Source: Rhabdophis nuchalis
Lineage: Eukaryota > Chordata > Lepidosauria > Squamata > Natricidae
Assembly: GCA_039707465.1 (NCBI GenBank)
Contig: CM077645.1
Location: forward strand, 146,936,503-147,000,502
Length of the DNA: 64,000 nucleotides
Direction: 5' to 3'
Of the stretch, positions 23,603 to 34,139 are shown in pieces. The translations under genes were made by a program, and so were the position numbers. The notes beneath the pieces were generated by a model. The model made no database searches, had not been told where the DNA came from, and was given only the letters and a program-made list of their open reading frames with translations. Every line of letters starts with the position of its first letter. The first letter of the stretch is position 1.

Positions 23603-23735
23603 GGACACACAGAGAGAAATACAGTAGGTAGATAGGGAGAGAGACTGAGAGTAGGTAGGTAGGTAGATGTTTCCAGGTGTATTTACCCATGTGCTGGAGA
23701 AGGAAATCACTGACGACCTTTGTTTCTTCAGGCAC
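23386..23735. repeat. GTATAAGACGC element with composite AG/TAGG minisatellite
   Basis: It starts ACCGTATTTTTAAGAGTATA then AGACGCATC, CACCCAAGTTTTGAAGAGG, and passes into 23455-23672. That part contains repeated blocks of (GTAG)n, (GA)n and AAATACAGTAGG about 60-110 bp apart. The same blocks, reversed, occur at 40695-41060. Confidence 0.75.
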
Positions 23736-24273
23736 AGTACTTGACCAACATAATTCTCATCAATCACTCTAGCTAAACAGCTTTCCGAAAGGGAAAAAAT
23801 CTGTTTGAAGAGGACTTTGACATCTAACAGGTCGTGGTCTGTCCGTGATGTGGCAGCAGGTGGCTGATAAGGCCTATATGTGCATGAAATGTCCTACCAT
23901 ATGTCAGGCAGACATGTGCGGGCACCATTGTTGCAGCATTTGCAGCTGCTTGCTTCTTTTGTGCTATGGTTATTCTTCTGTCCTCAGAGGTTTGGCAGCC
24001 TTGGTGGATTAGTGTGAGTGATGTTGAACGAACTTGTGCCAGGGTTTCCCAAAAAAGGTGGTGTCAATTTCCAGGGACCTGAAGGAGGCTTTCAACATGT
24101 CTTTTTATCACTTCCTTTGTCCCCCATGCGATCGCTTTCCTTGAGACAGCTCACCATAGAGGACCTGTTTGGGGATGCGATGGTCTGGCATCTTTGCATG
24201 GCCTGCCCAGTGTGCATCAGCAGGTCTGCTCTGGAGAGGACTTCTTTGCTGGCACCTTGTCCTGCCACTGGAT

Positions 24274-24518
24274 CGGGGGTGAAATTCAGCAGGTTCTGAC
24301 AGGTTTTGGAGAACAGGTAGCGGAAATTTTGAGTAGTTCGGAGAACCAGCAAATACCACCTTTGGCTGGCCCCAGAGTGGGGTGAAAAAAGAGATTGTGC
24401 AATATCCTTCCCCCAGCAGTGGCGAGGAAATCCGAGATTTTGCAGTATCCTTCCCCTGCCATGCCCACCAAGCCACGCCCACAGAACCGGTAGTAAAAAA
24501 AAATGAACTTCACCACTG
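24274..24518. mobile_element. hAT MITE, 245 bp (GGTGAAATTC family)
   Basis: It runs from CGGGGGTGAAATTCAGC to GAACTTCACCACTG. Exact 8-bp duplication CACTGGAT at 24266-24273 and 24519-24526. Interior words are GGAGAACAGGTAGCGGAAAT and AAGCCACGCCCACAGAACC. It is inserted into a LINE ORF. Confidence 0.85.
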
Positions 24519-24611
24519 CACTGGATCCTCTGTATTCTACGAAGACAGATGATATGGAAGTGATTTAATTTCCTAGAATGCCTCCTGTATACAGTCCAAG
24601 TCTCACTAGCG

Positions 24612-24942
24612 CAGGGGTCCCCAACCTTTTTTGCACCAGGGACCGGTTTCATTTTAAAGAAAGTTTTGCGGACCGGCTGAGTGGCTCAGCAGTCATGTGA
24701 CTGGGTGGGCGTGGCCAACTTGGAAAATGTGAAACTCACTTAACAATGATCTTGGTTAACAACCAAACTTTTGGGCTCAATTGTGGTCATACTTTCTTTC
24801 TTTTCTTTCTTTTCTTTCTTTTCTTTCTTTTCTTTCTTTTCTTTCTTTTCTTTCTTTTCTTTCTTTCTTTCTTTCCCTCTTTCTCTTTCTGTCTGTCTTT
24901 CTCTTTCTTTTTCTTTCTCTCTCTCCCACTTTTTTTCTTTTT

Positions 24943-24994
<52 letters not shown>

Positions 24995-26035
24995 TGTCTC
25001 TTTCATTCCCTCTTTCTCTCTCTCTTTCTCTCTCTTTCTTTCCCTCTTTCTCTTTCTTTCTTTCTTTCTTTCTCTCTTTTTTTCTTTCTCTTTCTCTCTC
25101 TTTTCTCTCTCTCTTTTTTCTGTTTCCTTTCTGTCTCTCTGTCTCTCTTTCTGTCTGTCTTTCTCTTTCTTTCTTTCTCCCACTTTTTTCTTTCTTTCTT
25201 TCTGTCTATTTCTCTCCCCCCTCTCTCTTTCTTTCGCTTTCTCTCTTTCTTTCTCTCTCTCTTTTTCTTTCTCTTTCCCTTTTTTCTTTCTCTTTCTCTT
25301 TTTTCTTTCTCTCTTTTTTTCTCTTTCCTTTCTGTCTCTCTGTCTCTCTCTTTCTGTCTGTCTTTCTTTTTCTTTCTCTCTCTCTTTCTTTCTGTCTCCC
25401 ACTTTTTTTCTTTCTCTCTCTCTCTCTATCTCTGTCTCTCTCCCCTTCGTCCGCCCATCTGTCACTGTGTGTGTGTGTGTGTCTGACATTCACGCACTTA
25501 ATCACTTTCTGCGTCTCTCTCTCTCCCTCCCTCCCTCTCTCTGTGTGTTTCTGTCACTCTCTGATTCCCCACTCCCTCCCTGTCTCTCTCTGTCTGTCTG
25601 TCGTCGTCCCCGCCCCGCCCGCCCCCCGCCGAGCCTCCTCAGCCGGGCCTGCTGCGCTCACCGCCGTGCTTGGTTGCTCATTCGCTCGCTCAGGCTCCTT
25701 CCAGGAGCTGAGAAGCCTCCGTGTGTGTGTGTGTGAGAGAGAGAGAGAGAAACGGCAACCCCTGGAAGACGACGAGTGGCCGGCATGCCGGCTGTGGAGG
25801 GAGGAAGGGGGAGGGAGGAAGGAAGGGAATCGACGGCCAGGAGTCCCACCACCGACGAGGGTGGAGGAAGAGCCGCACTCCAAAGGCGCGAACAGCCGCA
25901 CCTGCGCTCTCCTGTGCGCTCTGTCCAGGGGGCTGCCCCCTCCTCCCTCCTCCTCCTCCTCTCCAGCCCTGCGGCCCGGTTCCTACCAAGCCACGGACCG
26001 GCACCGGTCCGCGGCCCGGGGGTTGGGGACCCCTG
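24612..26035. mobile_element. hAT element, 1.42 kb, with giant pyrimidine tract
   Basis: The ends CAGGGGTCCCCAACC and GGTTGGGGACCCCTG form a clean terminal inverted repeat. The exact 8-bp duplication CACTAGCG lies at 24604-24611 and 26036-26043. Inside are GGACCGGTTTCAT, a stretch resembling the TA-flanked MITE (AACTCACTTAACAATGATC), a 670-bp CT-rich tract, a (GT)n run, and a GC-rich 550-bp module. No transposase gene is visible; long frames on both strands come from the low-complexity tract. Confidence 0.85.
24790..25460. repeat. (CTTT)n/(CTCTT)n polypyrimidine tract
   Basis: About 670 bp are almost purely pyrimidine on the plus strand, with CTTT, CTTTT and CTCT units. It begins right after CTCAATTGTGGTCATA. 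The encoded poly-Ser/Phe/Leu or poly-Lys/Glu/Arg frames are not genes. Confidence 0.95.
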
Positions 26036-27754
26036 CACTAGCGTACATGCAAAATGCAATAATCAGGAATCCAAGTTAATTTGTGATGGGTAAAATGGTC
26101 ATTACTAAAAATATTATGTTCCACATAATATTGCTGCCTCATTTTGGTGGGAGGCTGTTCCTGGACGAAATGAGCGAAGAACATTGCTAGTGTGTGCCAG
26201 GAGTGTATATTTCTAACAAGGTGACTCTAGGTGTGAAGGACATCCCAACTGCCCAATTAAAGGAAGCAGGCCCCTATATTGGGCAGCAGCAATAAAGGAA
26301 GATGCTGGAGGCATTTGATCACTTAGACATCAATTCAGAATCATAGATAAAATCTATTTATGTGATTGCTAGGAGTTGAAAAACTACTTGATGGCATATA
26401 ATTAATCAATCAGGATATATGATAGCCAGCATTCATCTGCACAACCTCTCCATAAAAACAGAAATTCCAGGAAAATAGTAGTAAATCTAATTCAATTCCC
26501 CCTATTCTTTATTCTTTATGGCACCATCTCAAAAAGGAAATGTGCTTTTTGCAAAATGTATGTGTTTCTTCTTAAACTGAGTAAGGGAATGTTGTAAATG
26601 AAAAGATTAAAAACCACCCCAAATGCCAATGAATTCTTGGTCCATTCCATATAATCCAGTGTCTGGTGGTAAATACATAATGGCATTTTTAGTTTTCTGG
26701 AGCTTTTAACAGCCACAAAATTTACCCTTTTGTGGTGAATATAATTTCAATAAGATACTCGGAAGAATATTTCAAGACAATAAACTAACTGAGAGATATA
26801 AAGGCAGCTGCACAAAAGCCATTCATCTTATCTACTGCAGTGGACAAGAGAAAAGTGCCATCCCAAAGCAATTACCATAAACTACTGCTTAAAAATATAT
26901 TACTTTTTACTGAGAATAAATGGCAGTTCTGACAAGGATGAAAGATTCTTCTGAAAGCTTGTCATATTTGAAGATTCTCTACATTCAGCATTTATATTTT
27001 AAATAGGCCTACAGTAAACAATGCCAATGCTGAAAATATTGGGAAACCTATTCAAACGTGCTTGATTCAAGACTCAGCTTGGGAATAGGCAGTGAACTAT
27101 GTTCATTATCTCAGTGTATTTCTTGATTTAGATCAGGGACAGGGGCAAACACTGCTTCACACCCAATTGCTCAAGTTTTGCTTGGATTCAGGAGTATTCA
27201 TAGGAAGGGTTAAAAAAAGACAGTGGCCAAAAATGTCGTATCCTTTTTTTATGCGCATTGTGGTCTTTTTGTGCTCTCCTGTTTGGGTCTGTCCTCTAGG
27301 ATTAAAAGCCATGTTGCACTTCTATCTACCGTAATAGAGAAATAGAAAGCTAGAGACTATTTTAACAAGACAGAAATATATAGGACAGAAGCATCACAGC
27401 CAAGGTTTACAAAAAGTTATTTAGAATTGCTGATCTACCCTATTGTCTATTCTGGACTCAATCAATAAACAAAAATAGATTTCCTTCAACCTTAGAAGGT
27501 TTGATTGCTTTAATTATAGCTTCTATTTTGCATCTGATGGTTTACATTTAAAGAGGTACCCTTAGGTTATCTTAACATTTTACAGGTCTGTCTTAAGCAG
27601 TGGCAGAAGTCACATTGTCCTTGGTCATGGTTTTTCAAATTAGCTAGAATTGGATAGTTTTCAATAACTTGCGAAGTCCTTGGTGCTCTCTGAGATTGGT
27701 TGCTTGGATATTTCATTACCTGACTTGTTTACAGAATGCAGAATAACAAGATTT

Positions 27755-28405
27755 GTAATCTATTGTAATGCTCTCTACATGGGGCTCCCCTTGAGGTGCA
27801 CCCGGAGGCTCCAGTTAGTGCAGAATGCGGCCCCGCGGGGGATTTTGGGAGCCTCACGGTGCTCCCACATAACACCCCTCCTGCACAAGCTGCACTGGCT
27901 GCCGGTGGCCTACCGGGTGCGCTTCAAGGTGTTGGTAACCATCTTTAAATCGCTCCATGGCACGGGGCCTAGTTAGCTCCTACCGCATACCTCCCTTCGA
28001 CCGATCCGCTCCCACAGGGTGGGCCTCCTCAGGGTGCCGTCTGCCAGTCAATGCCGGCTGGTGACCCCCAGGGGGAGGGCCTTCTCTGTGGTGGGTCCAG
28101 CCCTCTGGAACGACCTGCCCCCCAAACTCCGCACCACCACGGACCTTCGCCTCTTTCGCCAATCACTCAAAACGCACTTTTTCCACCTAGCTGGCCTAGC
28201 TTAGAGTTAGATTAGATATCATTTTAAACTGATTAGGTTTGGGGATTTTAACATTTTAGTTTATATTTTAGCACAGGTTATTTCAATTTAATGCTATTTT
28301 AATGTTGCGATTGCATTTATTGTTGTTTGTTGTGTCATTTTTAACTGCCTGTGCACTGCCCTGAGTCCAATTGGAGATAGGAGCGGTATATAAATCAAAT
28401 AAAAC
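27755..28405 (+). mobile_element. L2-clade LINE, 3' fragment
   Basis: The frames read CNALYMGLPLRCTRRLQLVQ, HWLPVAYRVRFKVLVTIFKS and VGPALWNDLPPKLRTTTDLR, the L2-type ORF2 C-terminus. A 3' untranslated region follows with GTGCACTGCCCTGAGTCC and ends near ATATAAATCAAATAAAA. It closely matches the copy at 36670-40388. It has a frameshift near 27975. Confidence 0.85.
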
Positions 28406-28409
28406 CTAA

Positions 28410-28760
28410 GATTTGGATGGGATGTTGGAGCTCTTCCAGTCTAATCCCCTGCTCAGGCAGGAGACCTTATACCATTCTGGACAAATGGCTGTCCAATCTC
28501 TTCTTAAAAACCACCAGTGATGGAGCATCCACAACTTCTGGAGGCAAGCCATCCCAATGATTAATTGTCTTCATTGTCAGGAAATTTCTCCATAGATCTA
28601 GGTTGGAGCTCTCCTTGAATGCTCCATGACTTTTTGTCCTGCCCTCAGGTGCTTTGGAGAATAGATTGGCCCCCTCTTCTCTGTGACAGCCCCTCAAATG
28701 TTGAAAGATTTCTATCATGTTACCCCTAGTCTATCTCTTCATTAGAAACTAGACAAACCC
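28410..28760 (-). mobile_element. CR1 LINE, 3' fragment
   Basis: On the minus strand: MIEIFQHLRGCHREEGANLF, SKAPEGRTKSHGAFKE, HWDGLPPEVVDAPSLVVFK. This is the CR1 ORF2 end with its 3' region (AGGAGACCTTATACCATTC). 5'-truncated. Confidence 0.8.
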
Positions 28761-29405
28761 AATTTTTGTGGCAACCAAAACTGGATGTAGTATCCTTAAT
28801 TGACAAGGGATCCATCCTAAGACTACCCGTTAGAACAAGAACATACAGTAGATCACTACAAATTTATCTTTCCCCTTCCATTGTGCGTAAGCGACAAGAC
28901 AATTGTTTGCTGCAGCAACACTTAGGAAATCAACCACCAAACAATTGTGATTGTTCCACAGGAAACATTTAAGTAGGGGAAAGAGGGAAAGGAGCACAAA
29001 GGAAGAATAATTGGGTGAGAAGCAATTGTCCCAAGGACAGAACATGTAATGAAATAAAACAAAGAGGTTTGGATAATACTTAACATATTATATATCCCTA
29101 TTTTCATCTGACATCTTTCCTGCTCTAGAAATACTGGTATATCTTGCCTATCTACCTTACCCTTAATATTATATTTTACCTTACCTTACTAACACAATTG
29201 CTTACCGAGAAAGCACAATTAAGTTAGACACAAAACTGAGATGATATAGTACCACTGGGTGCTTTAAAAAACCTAAAAAGAGGCTAAGTATGGAGTTGAT
29301 GCTCATTTGTTTGTACCATACATCCCTTTGAGTCGGTGCTGACTCTTTGGGACTGTCAGGATAAGTCCTGCAATTTTCTTGGTCCCATTTCAGAAGTGCC
29401 ATTTC

Positions 29406-31387
29406 TTTTTTTTTATATTGAAAAAGTTTTATTGGTTTTACATTTTTCCATAGGATGGGGTAAGGGATACAAAGAAATTTTGAGAGCATTCACGTCAAAG
29501 TCGTCGGCCCTTCCGGGACTTCAAAATACATTGATAACAATAAAAAAAACATTTTCCATAACACTACAAAGTGAAAGCAAGTACATATACCTAAATTCTC
29601 AATTCCATGCTGTCAGACATTTACAAAAAATCCAGATACAGATATTATGCAAAATTGTTCAGAAAAATCAAGGCAAAGTTATTTTTTCGATCTAAGTCTC
29701 TTGGCAATTGTATCTTCTTTTTCTCCTCCCTGGCCCCGAGTGGGCGGGGCCATGGCCCCCTCCGTCCCCCCTGGATCTTCCCCCAGGATAGAGGAATGTT
29801 TTTTAAGAAAGGCTTCCGCCTCAGCAACTGTTTTAATCCTCACTCTTCCTCCTTCCCAGAACACCAGCATCCCTTCGGGTGTCACCCACTTGAACCAAAT
29901 CCCATGATCAAACAATGTTTTAGACAAGAAGGAAAATTTCCGTCTTGCGTCTCGAATCTTTCTAGGAATCTGCTTCAAGATAGTGACCGTTTTTTGTTGG
30001 TAAATTAAAGGGTTCCCTCTCTGTGCCTTCAAGATTTCCTCTCTGGTTGACCTTCTAACAAATTTCACATGTATCTCTCTAGGCACTTCATTTATCCTGG
30101 CATATGCTGAGTTAATTCTATAGGCTAGGTCAATGTCCCCCCTGATCTCATCCTTAGGTTTTTGTAAATAGTCTGCTAAAATTGTGCTCATAAGATCAGG
30201 GAGGCATTCACCAGGTTGCTCAAAAACATTCTGAAATCTCAAAAAATATGTCATTCTTTCCATATCAATCCTAGACACATGCCCACTTGTTTCCTCAACC
30301 TCTTTAGTAACATTTTTAATCTCTCCCTTAACCCCCACCAACCCCCCTTCCAGTTCTTCAGTCTTCTGTGTGTTTTCCAGCACCTGCTTCCTTGTATCCA
30401 ATAGTTCCTTCTTGAAATTAATATTTTCAGCCCTCTGGGCCTGAATTTCATTTACCAAAGTTTGTATGACAGTTTCAAGAGAAGCCATCCGTTGTTCTAA
30501 ACTTGCCAGTGCTGTTTCTTGATCCATGATTAACTGTTAAAGTCAGTGCCAGCCAAAATGGCGTTTTCAGGGTGGGGTTGGTGAGACTAACCGGGAGCCA
30601 AAAGTTCAGATCAAGGTTGAAACGTTGTAAAATTCAGGAACCAAGAGAGAAACAATTTTCCAGCTCAATAATTATAATAACGAAGGTAATCCAGAAAGGA
30701 ATCACAAATCCAAAAAAAAAATTTCTTCATTAATATCCAGAGAGAGTCCCACTTGTAAAGAGACGCTGGGAATTTTCCATAGTTAAAATAGTCAGGCAGG
30801 GACAGAGAAAAGCCACTTTCCACCGCCCATCTCAGAGCCCAGAGGAGAGAGTAGAAAAATAAATTTTTTTAACCAACCAGACCTAGACACAATGTTGCAA
30901 GTAGTCACATACCACTTTCCCTTGTTAGAGACAGTCCGGATTTAAGATTTCCGCTTTCTCTTCCAGAGAAGCCATTTCCAAGTGCCGCTTAAGTCCGAGG
31001 GGGGTTTTTTGGAAACAAACACCCCCCTCCCAGTCCGTTCAGCCTGGCTGGCAGCAGAAAAAAAGTTTTTTTAAAAACTCACTCTCTCCTCGCAGCTGAA
31101 GCCTCGGGAGACCTTCCGACCGAGACGATCAACCCTCTTCATTGTTGTAAATGGCGCCGTCTTCCTTAGGCGAAGGGAGAACCCCCCGCAGGATGTTCTC
31201 CCTCACCTAAGCCGCGCCGGGAGCCACTTCCTCCACCGCCGTGGGGGGGGGCGCCCCCCGACGAGCCGGCTTTACGGGAGACCCTCAAACAAGAGGAGTC
31301 TCGCCCCCGTGGGGGGGCAGAAAGAGATACAAAGCGGCGAGCGAGCGCTAGGCTCGCCCGTCGCCGCAGGAGCCGGAACCGGAAGCC
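29406..31387 (-). mobile_element. L1-type element carrying only ORF1 (HAL1-like)
   Basis: This is a complete insertion flanked by the exact 16-bp duplication TCAGAAGTGCCATTTC at 29390-29405 and 31388-31403. Read on the minus strand it has a GC-rich 5' untranslated region of 860 bp (31387-30528), an intact ORF1 (30527-29679), a 3' region of about 270 bp with an AATAAA signal near 29433-29428, and a short A-rich tail. No reverse transcriptase or endonuclease ORF2 is present. Length, long duplication and poly(A) end fit target-primed L1-type integration in trans. The intact frame and perfect duplication suggest it is young. An alternative is an internally deleted L1 copy. Confidence 0.85.
29679..30527 (-). 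CDS. L1-type ORF1 protein (282 aa)
   Basis: This is an intact frame starting at ATG 30527 with no stop before codon 283. Residues 1-95 are heptad-rich (LASLEQRMASLETVIQTLV, KKELLDTRKQVLENTQKTEE), a coiled coil that would trimerise the protein. Residues about 96-190 look like the RNA-recognition fold of ORF1p (MERMTYFLRFQNVFE), and about 140-245 contain the C-terminal domain pattern (REIHVKFVRRSTREEILKA, then IPRKIRDARRKFSFLSKTL). The end is basic (AKRLRSKK). In L1 families this protein binds the element RNA in cytoplasmic particles. It is a retrotransposon gene, not a host gene. Confidence 0.85.
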   Translation of the reverse strand: MDQETALASLEQRMASLETVIQTLVNEIQAQRAENINFKKELLDTRKQVLENTQKTEELEGGLVGVKGEIKNVTKEVEETSGHVSRIDMERMTYFLRFQNVFEQPGECLPDLMSTILADYLQKPKDEIRGDIDLAYRINSAYARINEVPREIHVKFVRRSTREEILKAQRGNPLIYQQKTVTILKQIPRKIRDARRKFSFLSKTLFDHGIWFKWVTPEGMLVFWEGGRVRIKTVAEAEAFLKKHSSILGEDPGGTEGAMAPPTRGQGGEKEDTIAKRLRSKK

Positions 31388-32810
31388 TCAGAAGTGCCAT
31401 TTCAATGGCTTGCCATTGCCTGCTACCTAGGACTAAGAGGGTATGACTGGCGCAACGTCACCCAGTCACTTTGGGTTTGCGTCCAAAGTGAGACTAGAGT
31501 TCATGGTCTCTAGCCTAAACCACTGCACCAAACTAGCTGTCTCTGATCTAGAGGCTGGGTAAAGAAACGGATACAAGTCATACATTGGCAGTGGAAATGA
31601 GGATTTTCCTTCTGCTTTTTGCAGTCACAACAGATGTGCAAAGCTATTATGGAGAGGGTTGTTTTTAACCAAGAAAGCAACTTCTGAAGTGCTAGGATGT
31701 CTCTGAAAGAGAAAAGCTGCATTAATGCCAGGAGTCTGGCACTCTTGCAATAAATGAATATAACTTGCATGTACGCCCTCTGTATGAGGAATAAGCCCAG
31801 CCAACTTTTCAAAAGACCACAGCCAAGTGGTCAGACAAAAAACAACAACAGTAAAAAGATGTGTTGGAGAAAAAGCTTAAGTATGTTCTAAATTTAGGTC
31901 CTCATTGGGAGTTCTTTGCAAGATCAAAATTACTGCCTGTCCTTAAAACCTCCATATACAAGTGCCACGCTGAAATGTAAATTTACCGTAATTGCAGCGT
32001 GACAATCCAGAGCACTGAAAACACACACTGCTCCATTATGCAGCATTATAGTTATCTTTTTTGTTTTAGGAAGGGGAGAGAAAGAACACCTATCAAATTA
32101 TACAGACATGGAATGACTTCCAAGTAAAAGTCCCAGTTTAAGAACCTGCTACAACGTAAGTCTATTAGCTGCATTAATGATTTGCCATCTCTGCATATTA
32201 TCAGGGCACTGACGGGATTTCAGCGCTCCGTGCTCAGAGTTAGAGGCAACTAAGCAGAACTCTTAATTAAAGACCCCAGGGTTTGAGGTAAATAATTGGC
32301 CCGGACCACAGAAGAGCGAGAAGGAGAAGCCATTCAAAAACAAAGATAAGAAGCATTTATTTTGAACCATCAGCCTCACGGAAACATTGTGAACTAGTAA
32401 CTTAATCTGGTTAGGAAAGTCGACTTTGTGCAATTATAAGTTTTACTGGCACAGACAAATGCATTCCAATGCATTTAATAGGACTTGCTCCCAAGACAGT
32501 GTGTAATAAAATAAAAAAAAAGCAGGCCTTAACTTCGGCATTTACAATTATGGAATCAGAAGATATGTGAGGTATTTGTTGCTAAAGCAATTTCTTCTGA
32601 TAAGAGAGCAGAAATATGTCTTAGCTTCAAGGATGAGGAAGAAGGGGAAAGTAACTTAGTTATAACTTAATCAGGAAATATTGCAAAGATCTGATTTATT
32701 TTACTGTACTATACTAGGATTTTTCTGAGATAACTGTATCCCCTACTGATTTGTTTATTATCATTTGAATATTGCCTACTGATAGGATATTGGGTAGCTT
32801 ACAATCAGTG

Positions 32811-32982
32811 GTGGGTTTCTGCAGGCTCGCACCTACTCGCGAGAGCCGGTTGGTGAAATTTAGAGAACCGGTGAGAGGGGGTTCCACCGGCGTACCTGAA
32901 AGTAAATCTGGCCTGCCGCTGCCAGTGACCCAACGGAAAGGAAAGGAAAGGAAAGGGAAGGAAGGGAGGGAGGGAGGGAGGA

Positions 32983-33046
<64 letters not shown>

Positions 33047-33325
33047 GAATTTATCATCACAATTGAGTCCAAAATTTTGGTTGCTAAGCAAGAGCGTTGT
33101 TAAATGAGTTTCACCACATTTTAAAATAGCTGGCTGTGGAATTCTGGGAGTTGAAGTCTACAAGTCTTAAAGTTCCCAAGTTTGGACACCCCTGCTCTAT
33201 ACTTACCTCACTTCCAAAATGGGCCAGATGAAGGCTCCTGGGAGGGGCGGATAGGGCCAACCGGCCATCACGTTAGCTATGGGTTCTCCCGAACCCAGGC
33301 AAACTCGTAGCAGTCCACCCCTGTC
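32811..33325. mobile_element. hAT-type element with internal (GAAA)n and nested pieces
   Basis: It begins CAGTGGTGGGTTTCTGCAGG, has AGAGAACCGGTGAGAGG, then GGAAAGG units and (GAAA)n. It continues with a stretch resembling the TA-flanked MITE (CACAATTGAGTCCAAAATTT) and half of the palindromic MITE (33128-33195), ending near GAACCCAGGCAAACTCGTAG and CCACCCCTG. No clear 8-bp duplication was found, so the outer limits are provisional. Confidence 0.45.
32981..33046 (+). repeat. (GAAA)n microsatellite
   Basis: About 16 uninterrupted GAAA units are preceded by GGAAA/GGGA units and followed by ATTTATCATCACAATTGAG. The reverse complement of the same junction occurs at the left end of the tract at 24790. 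Confidence 0.95.
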
Positions 33326-33344
33326 TAGAACTAACCTTCCTTTC

Positions 33345-33400
33345 CTTTTCTTTCCCTTTCCTTTCCTTTCCTCTCTTTCTCTTTCTTCTCTCTCATTTAT
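33345..33400 (+). repeat. (TTTCC)n/(TCTTT)n simple repeat
   Basis: A short pyrimidine run with CTTTCC and TTTCTC units lies just outside the element at 32811-33325. Confidence 0.85.
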
Positions 33401-34139
33401 ATGGGCTGCCCATCTCAAAAAAGTGACTCTGGCTAGTTTTTTTTAAAGAGCTTTATCTCTTAATCAAGGGTTCTAGTGCATTTTTTTGTTGGTTTCTTTT
33501 AACTCATAGTTTTTCCTGGAAACCCCCCTCCCCCATTTTTGGCCTAGAAAAAACAATGATTTAAACCCTTAGGATTGCAGAAATGACAATCCTGTGAATC
33601 CTTGGTATTTATTGATGCAAGAACAGGTGTAACTGGTAGAGTTTTTGAAGGATCTCCTGGCCACAGCTTCACTTGCTGTTCCAGAGAAGCTGTGAGTCCA
33701 AGAGACATCACAGGTTGTACACCGACTCATTTAGGGGAATCGGACATTTTAGAACAGTAGGCAGAAACTCCATGAGGGCATCAAACCTAACTCCATTTTG
33801 CTGGGGTTCATCAGCAGTCTGCCTTTCCCCATCGACGCCCTCATAGACTCCAGTTACTTGGATAACACTTCCTCCACATGTCATGTCACCCAGAGTTGTG
33901 ACCTAAGATGATAAAACTTTCAAATAATTTAAATAAATATATGCCACAGAGGACCCTGCCAACACACTTGGCTCATAAGCAAAAACAAGTCCCAGATGGT
34001 GCTACGAGGCCCTGTCATCTTGTGAGACTCCACCTACCTTGCGACCTTGTTCTCAAAGGGCTTGACAAACTCTTCCCAGAGGCCAGCAGGAGAAATTTAC
34101 TGTGACCCAGAACCCTAAAGTGAATAGATCAGTCTGCAT

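Larger units (their letters stand above)
23780..26120 (-). mobile_element. LINE ORF2 C-terminal remnant, split by two hAT insertions
   Basis: On the minus strand, pieces read CETWTVYRRHSRKLNHFHI (about 24600-24545), the interrupted segment near 24270, then HWAGHAKMPDHRIPKQVLYG (about 24200) and THVCLTYGRTFHAHIGLISH-like sequence near 23890. Together they are the C-terminus of a non-LTR retrotransposon ORF2 with its last zinc-finger-like motif; I do not name the clade. Frameshifts and stops make it inactive. The hAT elements at 24274-24518 and 24612-26035 interrupt it. Confidence 0.65.
29310..31540 (-). mobile_element. tRNA-derived SINE split by an L1-type insertion
   Basis: On the minus strand the head (31540 to about 31430) reads TTTGGTGCAGTGGTTTAGGC (A-box like), CATGAACTCTAGTCTC (B-box like), and GACTGGGTGACGTTGCGCC. 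The body continues across the L1 insertion to GTCAGCACCGACTCAAAGGG near 29330. It is an old SINE with diverged promoter boxes, used as the insertion target. Confidence 0.6.

Noticed and set aside
24740..26093. Very long open frames on both strands (up to 432 codons) over the CT-rich tract and GC-rich module
   Set aside because: They translate a simple repeat (Ser/Phe/Leu or Lys/Glu/Arg) inside a non-autonomous hAT element and have no domain or conserved start.
29607..30008. Plus-strand frames across the L1-type insertion
   Set aside because: Antisense to the intact ORF1, which has a clear coiled coil and ORF1p motifs.
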